The notes: generated by a model from the letters alone, not told the origin. A stretch of DNA of 64,000 nucleotides from Kordiimonadales bacterium (GCA_002401685.1 NVTU01000003.1:35888-99887), one strand, 5' to 3'. Shown: positions 1 to 9,176, numbered from the stretch's first letter. Numbers and translations are program-made.

Positions 1-1380
1 TCTACGCCTGACCGTATTATTCTTGACGTAAAGGTAGAAGAGCAGGCCACCGGTGAATTGAATGTGGGCGCGGGCTTCTCCAGTATTGAAAACTTTATTT
101 TCGACTTCTCGATTAGCCAGCGGAACTTGCTGGGTAAAGGCCAGCAGCTTTCCCTGGGGCTTCGGTTGTCCAGCCAGGCACAACAAGTTAACCTTGGGTT
201 TACAGAGCCATATTTCCTTGGACGCAGTGTATCCGCAGGCGCTGATATTTTTGCGCGGCGGCAGGACGCGTCTCAGTTTAGTTCTCAATTTGACACGCGC
301 TCCGTTGGCTTTGGACTCCGACTTGGGCTTAGGTTGGCAGATTTTTGGACCTTATCAACGCGCTATACCTTGCGGCAGGACAACATAACAATTGCCGATT
401 CGCTTATTACAAATGTGTTTAACAATTTCCTTGGCGATAATATACTCCTGCTTGGTGAGATTGGTGACGATGGGCCAACGGCCGAACAGCAGGCTCTACT
501 TGATCGGTTTGACCGCAATAATTCAGGCGGGATTGAGGCAAGTGATTTCGCGTTCCCTGATTTTATTGGGGTGCCGTCGATAGACGAACAGGCACAGGCG
601 TCATTGCCGCGGAACCTGTTCGAGACACTAGGCCGTCGTTTTCAGTCAATTATTGGTTATTCCGTTAATTACGATACGCGCAACAGCATCATTAGGCCCA
701 CACGTGGCCATAAACTGGGATTCTCTCAAGATTTCGCCGGTGTCGGTGGCTCGACACGCTATCTCAGAAATGGCATTGATTTCGATAATTACTGGACGCC
801 CTTCGCAGGCTTTACATTCCGGCTTGGCGGCGAGGCTGGGTTGGTGTTGGGTCTCGGTCAAACAATCAGACAAAATGATAAGTTCTTCATTGGCGGCCCT
901 CGGATACGCGGGTTTGACATTTCGGGTATTGGACCAAGAGATTTCAATACGGGCAGCTTGACTAGCGCTAACAGTAATCTAAACAGCCGGAATTCAGTCG
1001 GCGGGTCTGCTTTTTATATTGCTCGGGGCGAAGTATTCTTACCAATTGGTGATTTGGCGCTGGAAAGTGGTATATCTGTTTCAGCCTTCATTGATGCCGG
1101 GTCCTTGTTTAGAGCCAAAGAACTCGACGAAATCGGTGTTCCTCGCTTGAATTGTGGGTTTACACGGGCTGAATTTGATGAATTCCTGCTGGATCGTAGC
1201 ATTGGGCTTGACACGAACTGTATTGCAGGGAACTCTTCGGCGCCGCGGGTGTCTATTGGTATCGGGGTTTCTTGGCAGTCACCTTTCGGACCTTTCCGAA
1301 TTGACTTGGCTAAGAACTTACGCCAGCAAGTTGGTGACCGGCCGACTACTTTGCAGTTTAACATTGGTACAACATTTTAA
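1..1380 (+). CDS. bamA: BamA outer-membrane beta-barrel assembly factor, 3' part
   Basis: This is the C-terminal part of BamA (Omp85 family), which folds and inserts beta-barrel proteins into the outer membrane. The reading frame is open from base 1, so the gene starts upstream; a TTG at 58 is not a real start. The visible 459 codons begin at the end of POTRA5 (VEEQATGELNVGAGFSS) and cover the 16-strand barrel. The conserved loop-6 motif appears as IRGF (904-915). The protein ends in phenylalanine, the usual C-terminal beta-signal residue. Between the putative strands 7 and 8 lies an unusually acidic insert with an EF-hand-like loop (511-546). The ompH genes follow directly, as expected for a bam operon. 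The family call is very secure; the strand numbering is my estimate. Confidence 0.95.
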   Translation, partial: STPDRIILDVKVEEQATGELNVGAGFSSIENFIFDFSISQRNLLGKGQQLSLGLRLSSQAQQVNLGFTEPYFLGRSVSAGADIFARRQDASQFSSQFDTRSVGFGLRLGLRLADFWTLSTRYTLRQDNITIADSLITNVFNNFLGDNILLLGEIGDDGPTAEQQALLDRFDRNNSGGIEASDFAFPDFIGVPSIDEQAQASLPRNLFETLGRRFQSIIGYSVNYDTRNSIIRPTRGHKLGFSQDFAGVGGSTRYLRNGIDFDNYWTPFAGFTFRLGGEAGLVLGLGQTIRQNDKFFIGGPRIRGFDISGIGPRDFNTGSLTSANSNLNSRNSVGGSAFYIARGEVFLPIGDLALESGISVSAFIDAGSLFRAKELDEIGVPRLNCGFTRAEFDEFLLDRSIGLDTNCIAGNSSAPRVSIGIGVSWQSPFGPFRIDLAKNLRQQVGDRPTTLQFNIGTTF

Positions 1381-1407
1381 GTATTTGTAAGAAAATTGGA
1401 TAGAACT

Positions 1408-2013
1408 ATGACTACCACTAAATCAATTAAGCTGTTTGCAGCTGTTGTCTTATCAGCATTGAGTTTGACTGTAGCTGCTTCAGCTCAACAGATACTTACA
1501 ATTGACAACGAGCGTGTTGAACGTGAGGCGGCTGCTTATAAGGATTTTCGCCTGCAAACTACAGAGTTGCAGGAAACAATTCGTCAGCGGCAACAGTATC
1601 TCGTTGAGGGCGGTGTTCTGACACAGCAGTTAGTTGACCTGGAAAAGCGTAAGACACTTATCGGCAACGATAAGTTCGAAGAAGAACGCAATAAAATTCG
1701 CCAGAGAGCACAGCAGTTTCAACAGGACCTGCAGATTTTGAATACTATTTTTGAAAATGTAGGCAAAGAAGCGGCCATTCAGATTGATCGTGCCCGTCAG
1801 CCGTTGTTGCGCCAGTTAATCAAGGACCGTAAGGCCCTGATAATAATTCCTAAAAGAGTCGCGATGGCAAATGCGGCAGGCTTGGATATTACTACCGAGT
1901 TTATTGAATTGCTGGATGCGTCTCTAGCAGCTGTTACTCTGACTAAGCTGCCAAACTTGAACGCTGCTGCTAACCCAGCTACACCGCCGGCTGCTGCGCC
2001 AGCGGGCAACTAA
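1408..2013 (+). CDS. OmpH/Skp-family periplasmic chaperone, copy 1
   Basis: A 201-residue exported protein of the OmpH/Skp family, periplasmic chaperones that hold unfolded outer-membrane proteins for BamA. The ATG at 1408 is chosen over an in-frame TTG at 1396 because it gives a clean signal peptide (residues 1-26, cleavage after ASA). The mature part starts with the family signature [19 protein letters not shown]. It continues as a Gln/Glu/Arg-rich coiled coil and ends in a short beta region plus an Ala/Pro tail. It lies 27 bp after bamA, so the two are probably cotranscribed. A strong hairpin terminator follows at 2045-2072. A second, related copy lies just downstream. Family confidence is high; which copy is the main Skp is unknown. 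Confidence 0.9.
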   Translation: MTTTKSIKLFAAVVLSALSLTVAASAQQILTIDNERVEREAAAYKDFRLQTTELQETIRQRQQYLVEGGVLTQQLVDLEKRKTLIGNDKFEEERNKIRQRAQQFQQDLQILNTIFENVGKEAAIQIDRARQPLLRQLIKDRKALIIIPKRVAMANAAGLDITTEFIELLDASLAAVTLTKLPNLNAAANPATPPAAAPAGN

Positions 2014-2044
2014 AAAACCAAACGCTGGTTTTAACGATACACTG

Positions 2045-2072
2045 AAAAATACTGCCTTTGGGCAGTATTTTT
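2045..2072 (+). terminator. intrinsic terminator between the two ompH copies
   Basis: A perfect 12-bp inverted repeat (2045-2056 and 2061-2072) with a TTTG loop. The 5' arm is A-rich and the 3' arm ends in five Ts, so the U-tract is part of the stem. It lies 31 bp after the first ompH stop. It should end or attenuate bamA-ompH transcription before the second ompH and fabZ. Confidence 0.8.
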
Positions 2073-2114
2073 CGCGTTCTAGCTCCAGAAGTAAAAGGAA
2101 TGCAAGTGGGACAA

Positions 2115-2699
2115 ATGAAATTTATTGCGCAGATTATAGCGTTGTCTTTTGCGTTGCTTGTTGTGCCGTCTGCTGTGAAGGCGCAGGTTCTTATCGTAGA
2201 TAACGAGCGAATAGAACGGGAGGCTGCGGCCTACAAAGATTTTAATTTACAGGCCGATAGCGTACGAGAGCAAATTGTCGAACGACGCCAGTATATAGCG
2301 CGCGGGGGGACTCTTGAGGGGCAGTTAGCGGACCTTGAGAGGCGGCGTGCCGATATTGGTGATGAAACATACGAAGCCGAGAAGCAGACTCTTGGCGTTA
2401 CTTATAACCGGTTTCAGCAAGAACTACAGCAACTCGAATTGATCTTCGATCAATTGTTGCAGGAAGCCCGTATCCAGGTTGAGCGGGCACGTTTGCCAGT
2501 TATTCGGCAGATTTTAAAGACGCATGGCGCTCAGGTGATTTTACCAAAGAGACTGGTAATGGGCAGCATCGCAGGACTTGATGTTACAACTGAGTTTATT
2601 GAACTGTTGGACGAAGAACTTCCTTCTGTCGTCCTAACGAAACTGCCTGCGCCGCAGCAAATTGGACGACTTAAGTCGCCACTTGGTTCAGGTAACTGA
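2115..2699 (+). CDS. OmpH/Skp-family periplasmic chaperone, copy 2
   Basis: A tandem paralog of the preceding gene, with the same signature after the signal peptide ([19 protein letters not shown]) and the same C-terminal pattern ([10 protein letters not shown] in copy 1, [10 protein letters not shown] here). Two in-frame ATGs exist. That at 2100 touches its purine-rich stretch directly. That at 2115 has GTGGGA four bases upstream and gives a typical signal peptide (residues 1-23, cleavage after VKA), so I prefer it; the product is then 194 residues. The copies have clearly diverged, so the duplication is not recent. Sixteen bp separate it from fabZ, suggesting cotranscription. Role inferred: periplasmic chaperone, perhaps with a different client set or forming mixed trimers with copy 1. 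Confidence 0.88.
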   Translation: MKFIAQIIALSFALLVVPSAVKAQVLIVDNERIEREAAAYKDFNLQADSVREQIVERRQYIARGGTLEGQLADLERRRADIGDETYEAEKQTLGVTYNRFQQELQQLELIFDQLLQEARIQVERARLPVIRQILKTHGAQVILPKRLVMGSIAGLDVTTEFIELLDEELPSVVLTKLPAPQQIGRLKSPLGSGN

Positions 2700-2715
2700 A
2701 GAAAAAGGCCTTCAC

Positions 2716-3153
2716 GTGGATTTTGATATTACAAAAATTATGGAAACGATACCGCATCGGTATCCGTTTCTTCTGATTGATAAAGTTGTTGATATTGTTA
2801 AAGGCGAAAGCGCTGTAGGTATCAAGAATGTTACGATGAACGAACAGTTTTTTATGGGGCATTTTCCGCAAAAGCCTGTTTTTCCTGGTGTGCTCATTCT
2901 TGAGGCAATGGCGCAGACATCCGCTGTGCTATCAATTGATTTCCTTGGGGACGACGCCAAAGGGAAGCTCGTTTACTTTATGGGTATCGATAAAGTGAAG
3001 TTCAGGAAGCCTGTGGGGCCGGGGGATCAGTTGCACCTTAAAGTCACAAAGACGCGTGGCGGGGGCAAAGTTTGGAAGTATGATGCTGAAGCTACTGTGG
3101 ACGGTGTTCTTGTGGCTGAGGCGAAACTGACGGCGATGATTTCAGACGAGTAA
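2716..3153 (+). CDS. fabZ: 3-hydroxyacyl-[acyl-carrier-protein] dehydratase FabZ
   Basis: FabZ dehydrates (3R)-hydroxyacyl-ACP in fatty-acid elongation. I choose the GTG at 2716: it has AAAGG seven bases upstream and gives 145 residues, the normal family length. The longer frame starting at 2662 would overlap ompH copy 2. The hot-dog fold motifs are present: [12 protein letters not shown] near the N terminus and [20 protein letters not shown], which holds the catalytic His49 and Glu63. In most Gram-negative bacteria lpxD lies between skp and fabZ and lpxA follows fabZ. Here neither does: the gene ends at a terminator and the next gene, gltA, is on the other strand. Confidence 0.95.
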   Translation: MDFDITKIMETIPHRYPFLLIDKVVDIVKGESAVGIKNVTMNEQFFMGHFPQKPVFPGVLILEAMAQTSAVLSIDFLGDDAKGKLVYFMGIDKVKFRKPVGPGDQLHLKVTKTRGGGKVWKYDAEATVDGVLVAEAKLTAMISDE

Positions 3154-3201
3154 ACCTCAATCCGTTTGGCTTGCTATCACTCAAAATCATAACTGAATAA
3201 T

Positions 3202-3231
3202 AAAAAAGCCGACCAAATGGTCGGCTTTTTT
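3202..3231. terminator. bidirectional terminator between fabZ and gltA
   Basis: A 13-bp perfect inverted repeat, AAAAAAGCCGACC and GGTCGGCTTTTTT, around the loop AAAT. It lies between two convergent genes, with T-runs in both directions. Confidence 0.88.
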
Positions 3232-3251
3232 GTATCTACTGTATCTTATGT

Positions 3252-4538
3252 TTACCGGTCGTCCATCTGCACGAAGTCGCGCTTTGGTGTACCGGTGAAT
3301 AGCTGGCGAGGGCGGCCAATTTTCTGGCGCGGATCTTCAACCATTTCTTTCCACTGTGATACCCAACCCGATGTACGGGCTACAGCGAAGAGCACGGTAA
3401 ACATGCTTGATGGGAAGCCCATCGCACGCAAGATAATACCGGAATAGAAATCGACATTTGGATAGAGTTTCTTCTCTACGAAGTAGGGGTCTTCCAGCGC
3501 GATCTTCTCAAGTTCCATAGCAACATCAAAGAGCGGATCATCGACACCCAGTTCTTCAAGAACAGCGTGTGCCGTGTCTCGCATTACAGTGGCGCGCGGA
3601 TCAAAGTTTTTATAAACCCTGTGGCCAAAGCCCATCAGACGGAATGGATCCGCTTTGTCTTTGGCACGCGCTACAAACTCTGGGATACGGTCAACAGTTG
3701 CAATCTCTTCTAGCATATTGAGGCATGCTTCGTTGGCGCCGCCGTGTGCCGGGCCCCACAAGCAGGCAATGCCTGCTGCAATACAGGCAAACGGGTTCGC
3801 ACCAGATGAGCCCGCGAGCCGTACAGTAGATGTTGACGCGTTCTGTTCGTGATCAGCATGCAGGATAAAAATCAAGTCCATCGCACGCTCAAGAGTTGGG
3901 CTTACGATGTAAGGCGTGGTCGGAACAGAGAACATCATTTTCAGGAAGTTTCCTGCGTATGATAGCGAATTGTCGGGGTACACAAATGGCTGACCAACAG
4001 AGTACTTATACGCCATTGACGCAATCGTTGGTATCTTGGCGATCAGACGGTAACTGGCTACCATGCGCTGGTGCGGGTCATTAATATCAGTGCTGTCGTG
4101 GTAGAAGGCTGCCAGAGCACCAACAACACCAACCATGATGGCCATCGGGTGTGCGTCGCGGCGGAAGCCACTGAAGAAGCGGTGCAGTTGTTCATGCACC
4201 ATGGTGTGATTGATAATGTCTGCTAGGAATTTTGCTTTTTCAGCTTTATTCGGTAGCTCACCGAAAAGCAGGATATAGCATACTTCCATAAAGTCGCTGT
4301 GCTCAGCCAGCTGCTCAATTGGGAAACCGCGATACTGCAGTTCGCCTAAATCGCCATCAATATAGGTGATCTGGCTCTCACAGCTTGCAGTCGCCGTGAA
4401 ACCAGGATCAAAAGTGAACATACCTGTTTCAGCATAGAATTTACGAATGTCGACCACTTTAGGGCCAACAGATCCTTCCATCACAGGCAATTCAATATCA
4501 ATCCCATTTCCGGAAAGTCTAAGCGGATCAGTTGGCAT
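3252..4538 (-). CDS. gltA: citrate synthase
   Basis: Citrate synthase condenses acetyl-CoA and oxaloacetate, the entry step of the TCA cycle. The 428-residue product is of the hexameric bacterial type. The active-site segments are present: [15 protein letters not shown] (first catalytic His), [14 protein letters not shown] (second His) and the following acidic region. The ATG at 4538 is chosen because AGGAGT (4545-4550) lies seven bases upstream of it; the ATG at 4544 directly abuts that ribosome-binding site. It follows gltX on the same strand after 68 bp, so it may be read from the gltX promoter. It converges on fabZ through a shared terminator. Confidence 0.97.
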   Translation of the reverse strand: MPTDPLRLSGNGIDIELPVMEGSVGPKVVDIRKFYAETGMFTFDPGFTATASCESQITYIDGDLGELQYRGFPIEQLAEHSDFMEVCYILLFGELPNKAEKAKFLADIINHTMVHEQLHRFFSGFRRDAHPMAIMVGVVGALAAFYHDSTDINDPHQRMVASYRLIAKIPTIASMAYKYSVGQPFVYPDNSLSYAGNFLKMMFSVPTTPYIVSPTLERAMDLIFILHADHEQNASTSTVRLAGSSGANPFACIAAGIACLWGPAHGGANEACLNMLEEIATVDRIPEFVARAKDKADPFRLMGFGHRVYKNFDPRATVMRDTAHAVLEELGVDDPLFDVAMELEKIALEDPYFVEKKLYPNVDFYSGIILRAMGFPSSMFTVLFAVARTSGWVSQWKEMVEDPRQKIGRPRQLFTGTPKRDFVQMDDR

Positions 4539-4606
4539 GGTCATACTCCTTATAAATTATAGTATCCGGATCGATCCAATTAAGGACCGGTACAGAAGTA
4601 AGTGTT

Positions 4607-6019
4607 CTAGGCTGCTGCTTGGTCACGCAGACGCGCAACCGTTTCTTCCCGGCCTAATATTTCCAGGGTCGCGGCTAGATCACCAGATTGTTTACCGCCG
4701 GTTAGTGCCGCCCTTATTGGCTGCATTAATTTGCCCGGCTTAAGTTCATTTTCTTCCGCGAATGACATCATGAAAGACTTTAGTGTGTCAGCTTCCCAAG
4801 GGGATACTGTCTCAAATCCGTCTGCCACGTTCGCAAGCACAGGCAGAATATCGCCCGCCAATTGCTTTGCAGCTTTGTCGGATAGTTGTAGCGGACGAGT
4901 ATTACAGAAGAGTGAACTCCCTTCCAAAAGGTCCGGAATTCGTTTTGCGCGTTCAGCCAAGCTAGGAATTGCTTTAATCAAACGTTGTTTCTCAACTGCA
5001 GTTAGCGTGTGCCCTACAAGGTTTTCTAGGTCGCTTTGCAAGTAAGGCAAGAGAACCGCAGGATTTAATTCCCGTAAATAGTGGCCGTTGAGGTTATCAA
5101 CCTTGTCAAAATCGAAGCGGGACGGGCCTTTTCCGATGTTTTCCAAGTTAAACCATTTAATTGCTTGTTCAGTCGAAATAATTTCGTCGTCACCGTGGCT
5201 CCAGCCTAGGCGCAATAAATAATTGCGCATTGCTTCTGGTAGGAAGCCCATTTCTTCGTAGGCTTCCACACCCAGTGCGCCGTGCCGCTTGGACAGTTTT
5301 TTGCCGTCTGGGCCGTGGATCAAAGGAATATGCGCATATACTGGGATGGCCCAATCCATGGCCTTGTAAACCTGGATTTGGCGGAAGGCGTTGTTCAAAT
5401 GGTCGTCGCCGCGAATAATGTGGGTCACGCCCATGTCGTGATCGTCGACTATCACAGCTAACATGTATGTCGGTGTACCGTCCGCACGGAGCAGGATCAT
5501 ATCGTCCAGCTCGTCGTTTTGAACGGTGACGTCTCCCTGCACTTTATCCGCAATTGTCGTCGCACCACCGCGCGGCATTTTCATACGCACTGTGTAGGGC
5601 TGACCTTCCGGAGCCTGGTCTTGCTTTTCGCGCCAGATATCACCACGGAATTTGGTGCCGTTCGTCCGGGCTTCGTCGCGAAGTCTGCCGAGCTCTTCTT
5701 GAGTGGCGTAGCAATTATAGGCGTTTCCTGATGCCAAAAGTGCGTTGGCGACCTCCTGATGACGTACTACCTGAGCTGCCTGGCTAACGGCTTCGCCGTC
5801 CCATTCAAGGCCCATCCATTTCATGCCAGCAACAATCGCGTCGATCGCTTCTTGGGTGGAACGCTCTTTATCGGTGTCTTCAATGCGCAGCAAGAATTTG
5901 CCGCCGTTTGCCCGTGCAAACAACCAGTTATACAGTGCTGTGCGCGCGCCGCCAATGTGCAAAAAGCCGGTGGGTGAGGGCGCAAAACGCGTTACAATAT
6001 CGGGCATGTCAGTTGTCAT
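4607..6019 (-). CDS. gltX: glutamate--tRNA ligase
   Basis: Glutamyl-tRNA synthetase charges tRNA-Glu. The 470-residue class I enzyme shows the HIGH-type motif as PTGFLHIGGARTAL near the N terminus and the KMSKS-type motif as KLSKRHGA in the middle, followed by an alpha-helical anticodon-binding part. A second in-frame ATG 12 bases further in (6007) is an equally possible start; neither has a strong ribosome-binding site. It diverges from comEC across a 180-bp gap in which I saw no clear element. Many alphaproteobacteria carry two GltX-type enzymes, so whether this one is discriminating cannot be judged here. Confidence 0.95.
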   Translation of the reverse strand: MTTDMPDIVTRFAPSPTGFLHIGGARTALYNWLFARANGGKFLLRIEDTDKERSTQEAIDAIVAGMKWMGLEWDGEAVSQAAQVVRHQEVANALLASGNAYNCYATQEELGRLRDEARTNGTKFRGDIWREKQDQAPEGQPYTVRMKMPRGGATTIADKVQGDVTVQNDELDDMILLRADGTPTYMLAVIVDDHDMGVTHIIRGDDHLNNAFRQIQVYKAMDWAIPVYAHIPLIHGPDGKKLSKRHGALGVEAYEEMGFLPEAMRNYLLRLGWSHGDDEIISTEQAIKWFNLENIGKGPSRFDFDKVDNLNGHYLRELNPAVLLPYLQSDLENLVGHTLTAVEKQRLIKAIPSLAERAKRIPDLLEGSSLFCNTRPLQLSDKAAKQLAGDILPVLANVADGFETVSPWEADTLKSFMMSFAEENELKPGKLMQPIRAALTGGKQSGDLAATLEILGREETVARLRDQAAA

Positions 6020-6199
6020 GCTCAGGACTAGTCCCTTATAAAAATTACTTAAAGCTGGCGCAGAAAAACAATGGCGCCATCCAAGATGGTTAACAAAAGT
6101 AGGGGCCTTGTATCATAGCTCCTTCAGGAACACAAATGGCGACTCGTTGACAACGAGTCGGAAATACTGCTTTTTGTATATGTTTAGCTCGCATAGCGG

Positions 6200-8389
6200 G
6201 TGGCCAATAAGGGGGTAAATATTTTCCAAAAACGGTCAGAATTAAGCATGCGGATACTTGACGCTACGGCCATAAGGGCATTGGTAGCTTCGCTTCACCC
6301 TGAATGGCGGCTTATTGCGTGGGTATGTGTCTTTAGTCTTACCGCAGCATTCCTTGTACAAAATTCCTGGGCCGCCGGCTATATCGCCCTCACTACCCCT
6401 ATATTCCTAGCGTTTTGGGTGTTGAAACTAGTAAATTGGCGTATTGTTTGGCTGGTATTACTCGCCGTTACACTATCTGCCGCCTCAGTCTTCTTGAAAT
6501 TTCAGATCATCGGGCCACCGATTATGCTGCAAGAGCAGTTTGTCAGCCTTGAAGGTGTGGTTACAAAGCTTGAGGTCCGCCCGAATAAGCCCACCCGCTT
6601 GGAGCTTGAAGTTACATCCCATACCGGACGCGGAGCGTTGGAGGGTGTGAAGAAGGTCCGGCTTTCTGTACGGACAGAGATTGACGGGCAACTGCGGGTG
6701 GGGTCAAAGGCTGAAATGAGCGCTGTACTCAGCAGGCTCGGCGGGCCGGTTGTGCCTGGTGGCTATGATTTTGGGCGGTATGCCTATTATTCAGGGCTTG
6801 ATGCGCAGGGATTTGCGACAAGCGCGATAAAAAAAGCCGATCTTTTTGAGAGCGATCCGACGACAAAGTCTGCGACGTGGCTTCGGGCGTTCCGTGATAG
6901 GCTAGCTGACAAAATTCTAAATCACGTTGATGGTCAGCCGGGGGCGGTGGCCGTGGCTCTTACGTTAGGCATTCGCCACCACCTTAGTGACGAAACTACG
7001 GAAAACCTTAGACGGGCAGGGCTTTCACATCTACTTGCAATATCCGGTCTCCACATGGGGCTCGTGACAGCTTTTGCCTTTTTCACCTTTCAGCTGCTGT
7101 TTGCTGCAGTACCGGCTGTTGCTCTCAGGTTTATGCCCAAAAAAGTAGCGGTTTTTCCTGCGTGGTCTATCGCGTTTATATACTTACTGCTGTCGGGCGG
7201 TAGTACAGCGTCGCTACGGGCTTTTCTTATGGTCAGTGTTGCTATGCTTGCTGTGCTAACAGATCGGCAAGTGGTATCGCTGCGCAGTGTGGCACTGGCG
7301 GCGCTGCTAATCGTTGCAATAGCCCCCGAAGCTGTTTTGTCGGCTGGGTTTCAGATGTCGTTCGCGGCAACCACTGGCCTTGTTGCGTTTTACGAATACT
7401 GGCGCCACAGAAAGCCGGAAAATGAAGGTACGTTCCGAGCGGGGCGAGTAAGGAAACTGCTTCAATATATTGGTTTCATTGCCATGACGAGCTTGATCGC
7501 ACAATTTGCAGTGGCGCCTTTTGCACTTTACCATTTTCAGGCGATTTCGCTTCTAGGCATTATCGCCAACGTGTTGGTTCTGCCGGTGATATCCCTGCTG
7601 GTTATGCCACTGCTCCTTGTTAGTTTGGTTTTCAGTGGCTTGGGCATGCTCGAAGTGACAGGTTGGCTGCTTGAGCTGGCTTTGGCTGGTGTCCTTAGTG
7701 TAGCTGCTGGTGTTGCAGACCTACCGTACTCAACTGCACGAGTAACCCCACTTGGAGACGGCGCATTTGCAGTGTTGGTTTTTGCCTTTGGGGTTTTAGT
7801 TATCTTTCGTTCCAAAGCAGGAGTGTCGTTGGCTGCGGTAGCAGTCTTCATCAGCGTAGTGATGCCGCCACCTGAACAAGCTTCGGTATTGATTTCAAGC
7901 TCAGGTAAAGTTGTTGCGGTGTCGGACGGACAGAATATGTTTGTGTCTGGGGGCCGTAAAAACTCATTCCGCCACCGCGCTTGGCGACAATATTGGGGGC
8001 TGGACCCAAATGGTTCTTCTAGGCTACTCGAAAAGAAATGTAGGGGGCAGAATTGCAGATACAGGCTCGCGGGTGGTCAGTTTCTGTCCTACGCGGGTTC
8101 CCTAGAAGCCGTGCGGGTGCTTTGCGCTCAGGGTGATTTCGTGATCTTGCCGCGCCGGTATCAGCGATACTGCCGCGGGGCGGTTTCATTTGTCACTCTT
8201 GAGACTTTAGCGGTGAAAGGCCCGCTGGGGCTGGCTATAAGTGGCCTGGGGGAGCCTATATTACTCTGGAGTAGTCCGTCCGCCGTAGCCCCGATATACA
8301 GAAGGCGTCGTACACAGGACGCAAAGCGCAACCTCAGGTCCAATGCTTCCGATAGTTCTGGTTCAACGAACAGTTCCGAGGCTAGTTAA
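6200..8389 (+). CDS. comEC: ComEC/Rec2-family DNA-uptake channel protein
   Basis: An integral membrane protein of the ComEC/Rec2 family, the inner-membrane channel for single-stranded DNA in natural transformation. The 729-residue frame has N-terminal membrane segments, a soluble DUF4131-like domain (about 70-200), then the polytopic Competence domain with the hallmarks HLLAISGLHMGLV and GGSTASLRAFLM. The C-terminal part (after about 560) has no metallo-beta-lactamase HxHxDH motif, so the nuclease-like domain of Bacillus ComEC is absent or degenerate, as in many alphaproteobacteria. The start is uncertain: GTG 6200 gives the longest frame, ATG 6248 is possible. It converges on lexA. No other competence genes are in view. 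Confidence 0.85.
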   Translation: MANKGVNIFQKRSELSMRILDATAIRALVASLHPEWRLIAWVCVFSLTAAFLVQNSWAAGYIALTTPIFLAFWVLKLVNWRIVWLVLLAVTLSAASVFLKFQIIGPPIMLQEQFVSLEGVVTKLEVRPNKPTRLELEVTSHTGRGALEGVKKVRLSVRTEIDGQLRVGSKAEMSAVLSRLGGPVVPGGYDFGRYAYYSGLDAQGFATSAIKKADLFESDPTTKSATWLRAFRDRLADKILNHVDGQPGAVAVALTLGIRHHLSDETTENLRRAGLSHLLAISGLHMGLVTAFAFFTFQLLFAAVPAVALRFMPKKVAVFPAWSIAFIYLLLSGGSTASLRAFLMVSVAMLAVLTDRQVVSLRSVALAALLIVAIAPEAVLSAGFQMSFAATTGLVAFYEYWRHRKPENEGTFRAGRVRKLLQYIGFIAMTSLIAQFAVAPFALYHFQAISLLGIIANVLVLPVISLLVMPLLLVSLVFSGLGMLEVTGWLLELALAGVLSVAAGVADLPYSTARVTPLGDGAFAVLVFAFGVLVIFRSKAGVSLAAVAVFISVVMPPPEQASVLISSSGKVVAVSDGQNMFVSGGRKNSFRHRAWRQYWGLDPNGSSRLLEKKCRGQNCRYRLAGGQFLSYAGSLEAVRVLCAQGDFVILPRRYQRYCRGAVSFVTLETLAVKGPLGLAISGLGEPILLWSSPSAVAPIYRRRRTQDAKRNLRSNASDSSGSTNSSEAS

Positions 8390-8431
8390 TTGGTTTGGTA
8401 AAGGGCCATTCATAACAGAAACTTAAGCAAA

Positions 8432-8453
8432 GCAGGCCAGCTAAAAGGCCTGC
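8432..8453 (-). terminator. probable terminator of lexA
   Basis: A 7-bp GC-rich inverted repeat (GCAGGCC 8432-8438 and GGCCTGC 8447-8453) lies between the convergent comEC and lexA. Read on the minus strand it is followed by TTTGCTT, so it better fits termination of lexA. Confidence 0.5.
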
Positions 8454-8467
8454 CTATAGGCCATTAA

Positions 8468-9148
8468 TCAATGATATTGGCGGATAAGACCAACCAAGCG
8501 GCCTTGTACCTGAACACGGCCGGATTCTAGTATTTGCGTTTCATAATCCCGGTTGGCAGGGATCAACACAATATGCTGGCCGTCTTTCTTGAATGTTTTT
8601 AGCGTTGCTTCCTCGCGATCAACAAGAGCGACAACAACTTCGCCGTCTCGTGCAGTGGTCACACTTTCAATGATAACCGTATCACCATCCAATATGCCAA
8701 GTTCAATCATAGAATCGCCGGAGATTTCAAGCGCATAACAATCACCGCGGCCAAGCATTGAATTCGGGACCGAAATAAAGCTGTCTTGGCGTTCCAGAGC
8801 TTCCACCGGTGTGCCTGCAGCGATTTTCCCGTGCAAAGGGATGTCGGTTACATCGGGCTCACTGACAGGCGCAGGGCTGGCACCGAAATTCCCAGAAATT
8901 ACGTTGGAAGGAGCCGCTGATACAGTTGCATGTATATCTGGCTGTTTTATGATCTCGAGAGCCCGCGCGCGGTTTGCCATCCGGCGAATAAAGCCACGCT
9001 CTTCAAGGGCGTTGATTAAACGGTGGACACCAGACTTGGATTTAAGCCCTAATGCGTCTTTCATCTCGTCAAACGAAGGCGAAACGCCATTTTGTGAAAG
9101 ACGTTCATGGATGAACTGCAATAACTGTTGCTGTTTGGCCGTTAGCAT
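8468..9148 (-). CDS. lexA: LexA SOS-response repressor
   Basis: LexA represses DNA-damage genes and cleaves itself when RecA is activated. The 226-residue product starts at the ATG at 9148 (MLTAKQQQLLQFI), the family's usual start; an in-frame GTG four codons earlier is less likely. It has an N-terminal winged helix (1-65), a long linker, and an S24 peptidase domain with cleavage site Ala111-Gly112 (KIAAGTP), Ser146 (SGDSM) and Lys184 (ATLKTF). All catalytic residues are present. A promoter overlapped by a GTTC-N7-GTTC box lies just upstream, so autorepression is expected. The order moaC-moeA-lexA is common in alphaproteobacteria. Confidence 0.96.
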   Translation of the reverse strand: MLTAKQQQLLQFIHERLSQNGVSPSFDEMKDALGLKSKSGVHRLINALEERGFIRRMANRARALEIIKQPDIHATVSAAPSNVISGNFGASPAPVSEPDVTDIPLHGKIAAGTPVEALERQDSFISVPNSMLGRGDCYALEISGDSMIELGILDGDTVIIESVTTARDGEVVVALVDREEATLKTFKKDGQHIVLIPANRDYETQILESGRVQVQGRLVGLIRQYH

Positions 9149-9176
9149 AACTGTTTCCACCCTTTGTTTTCCATAT

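Noticed and set aside
2058-2114. An upstream TTG start for ompH copy 2.
   Set aside because: The TTG lies inside the terminator hairpin, and the extra residues would displace the signal peptide.
4556-4561. A perfect TATAAT on the minus strand just before gltA.
   Set aside because: Transcription would start within the ribosome-binding site of gltA, and no -35 lies at a workable distance. It is probably chance in an AT-rich gap.
8360-8385. GTTC repeats near the comEC end that resemble a second SOS box.
   Set aside because: The spacings are two and eight bases, not seven, and they lie within coding sequence at a 3' end.
7850-8389. The ComEC C terminus as a truncated gene lacking its nuclease-like domain.
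   Set aside because: Many alphaproteobacterial ComEC proteins have this shorter, degenerate end; no frameshift or remnant downstream supports a truncation.
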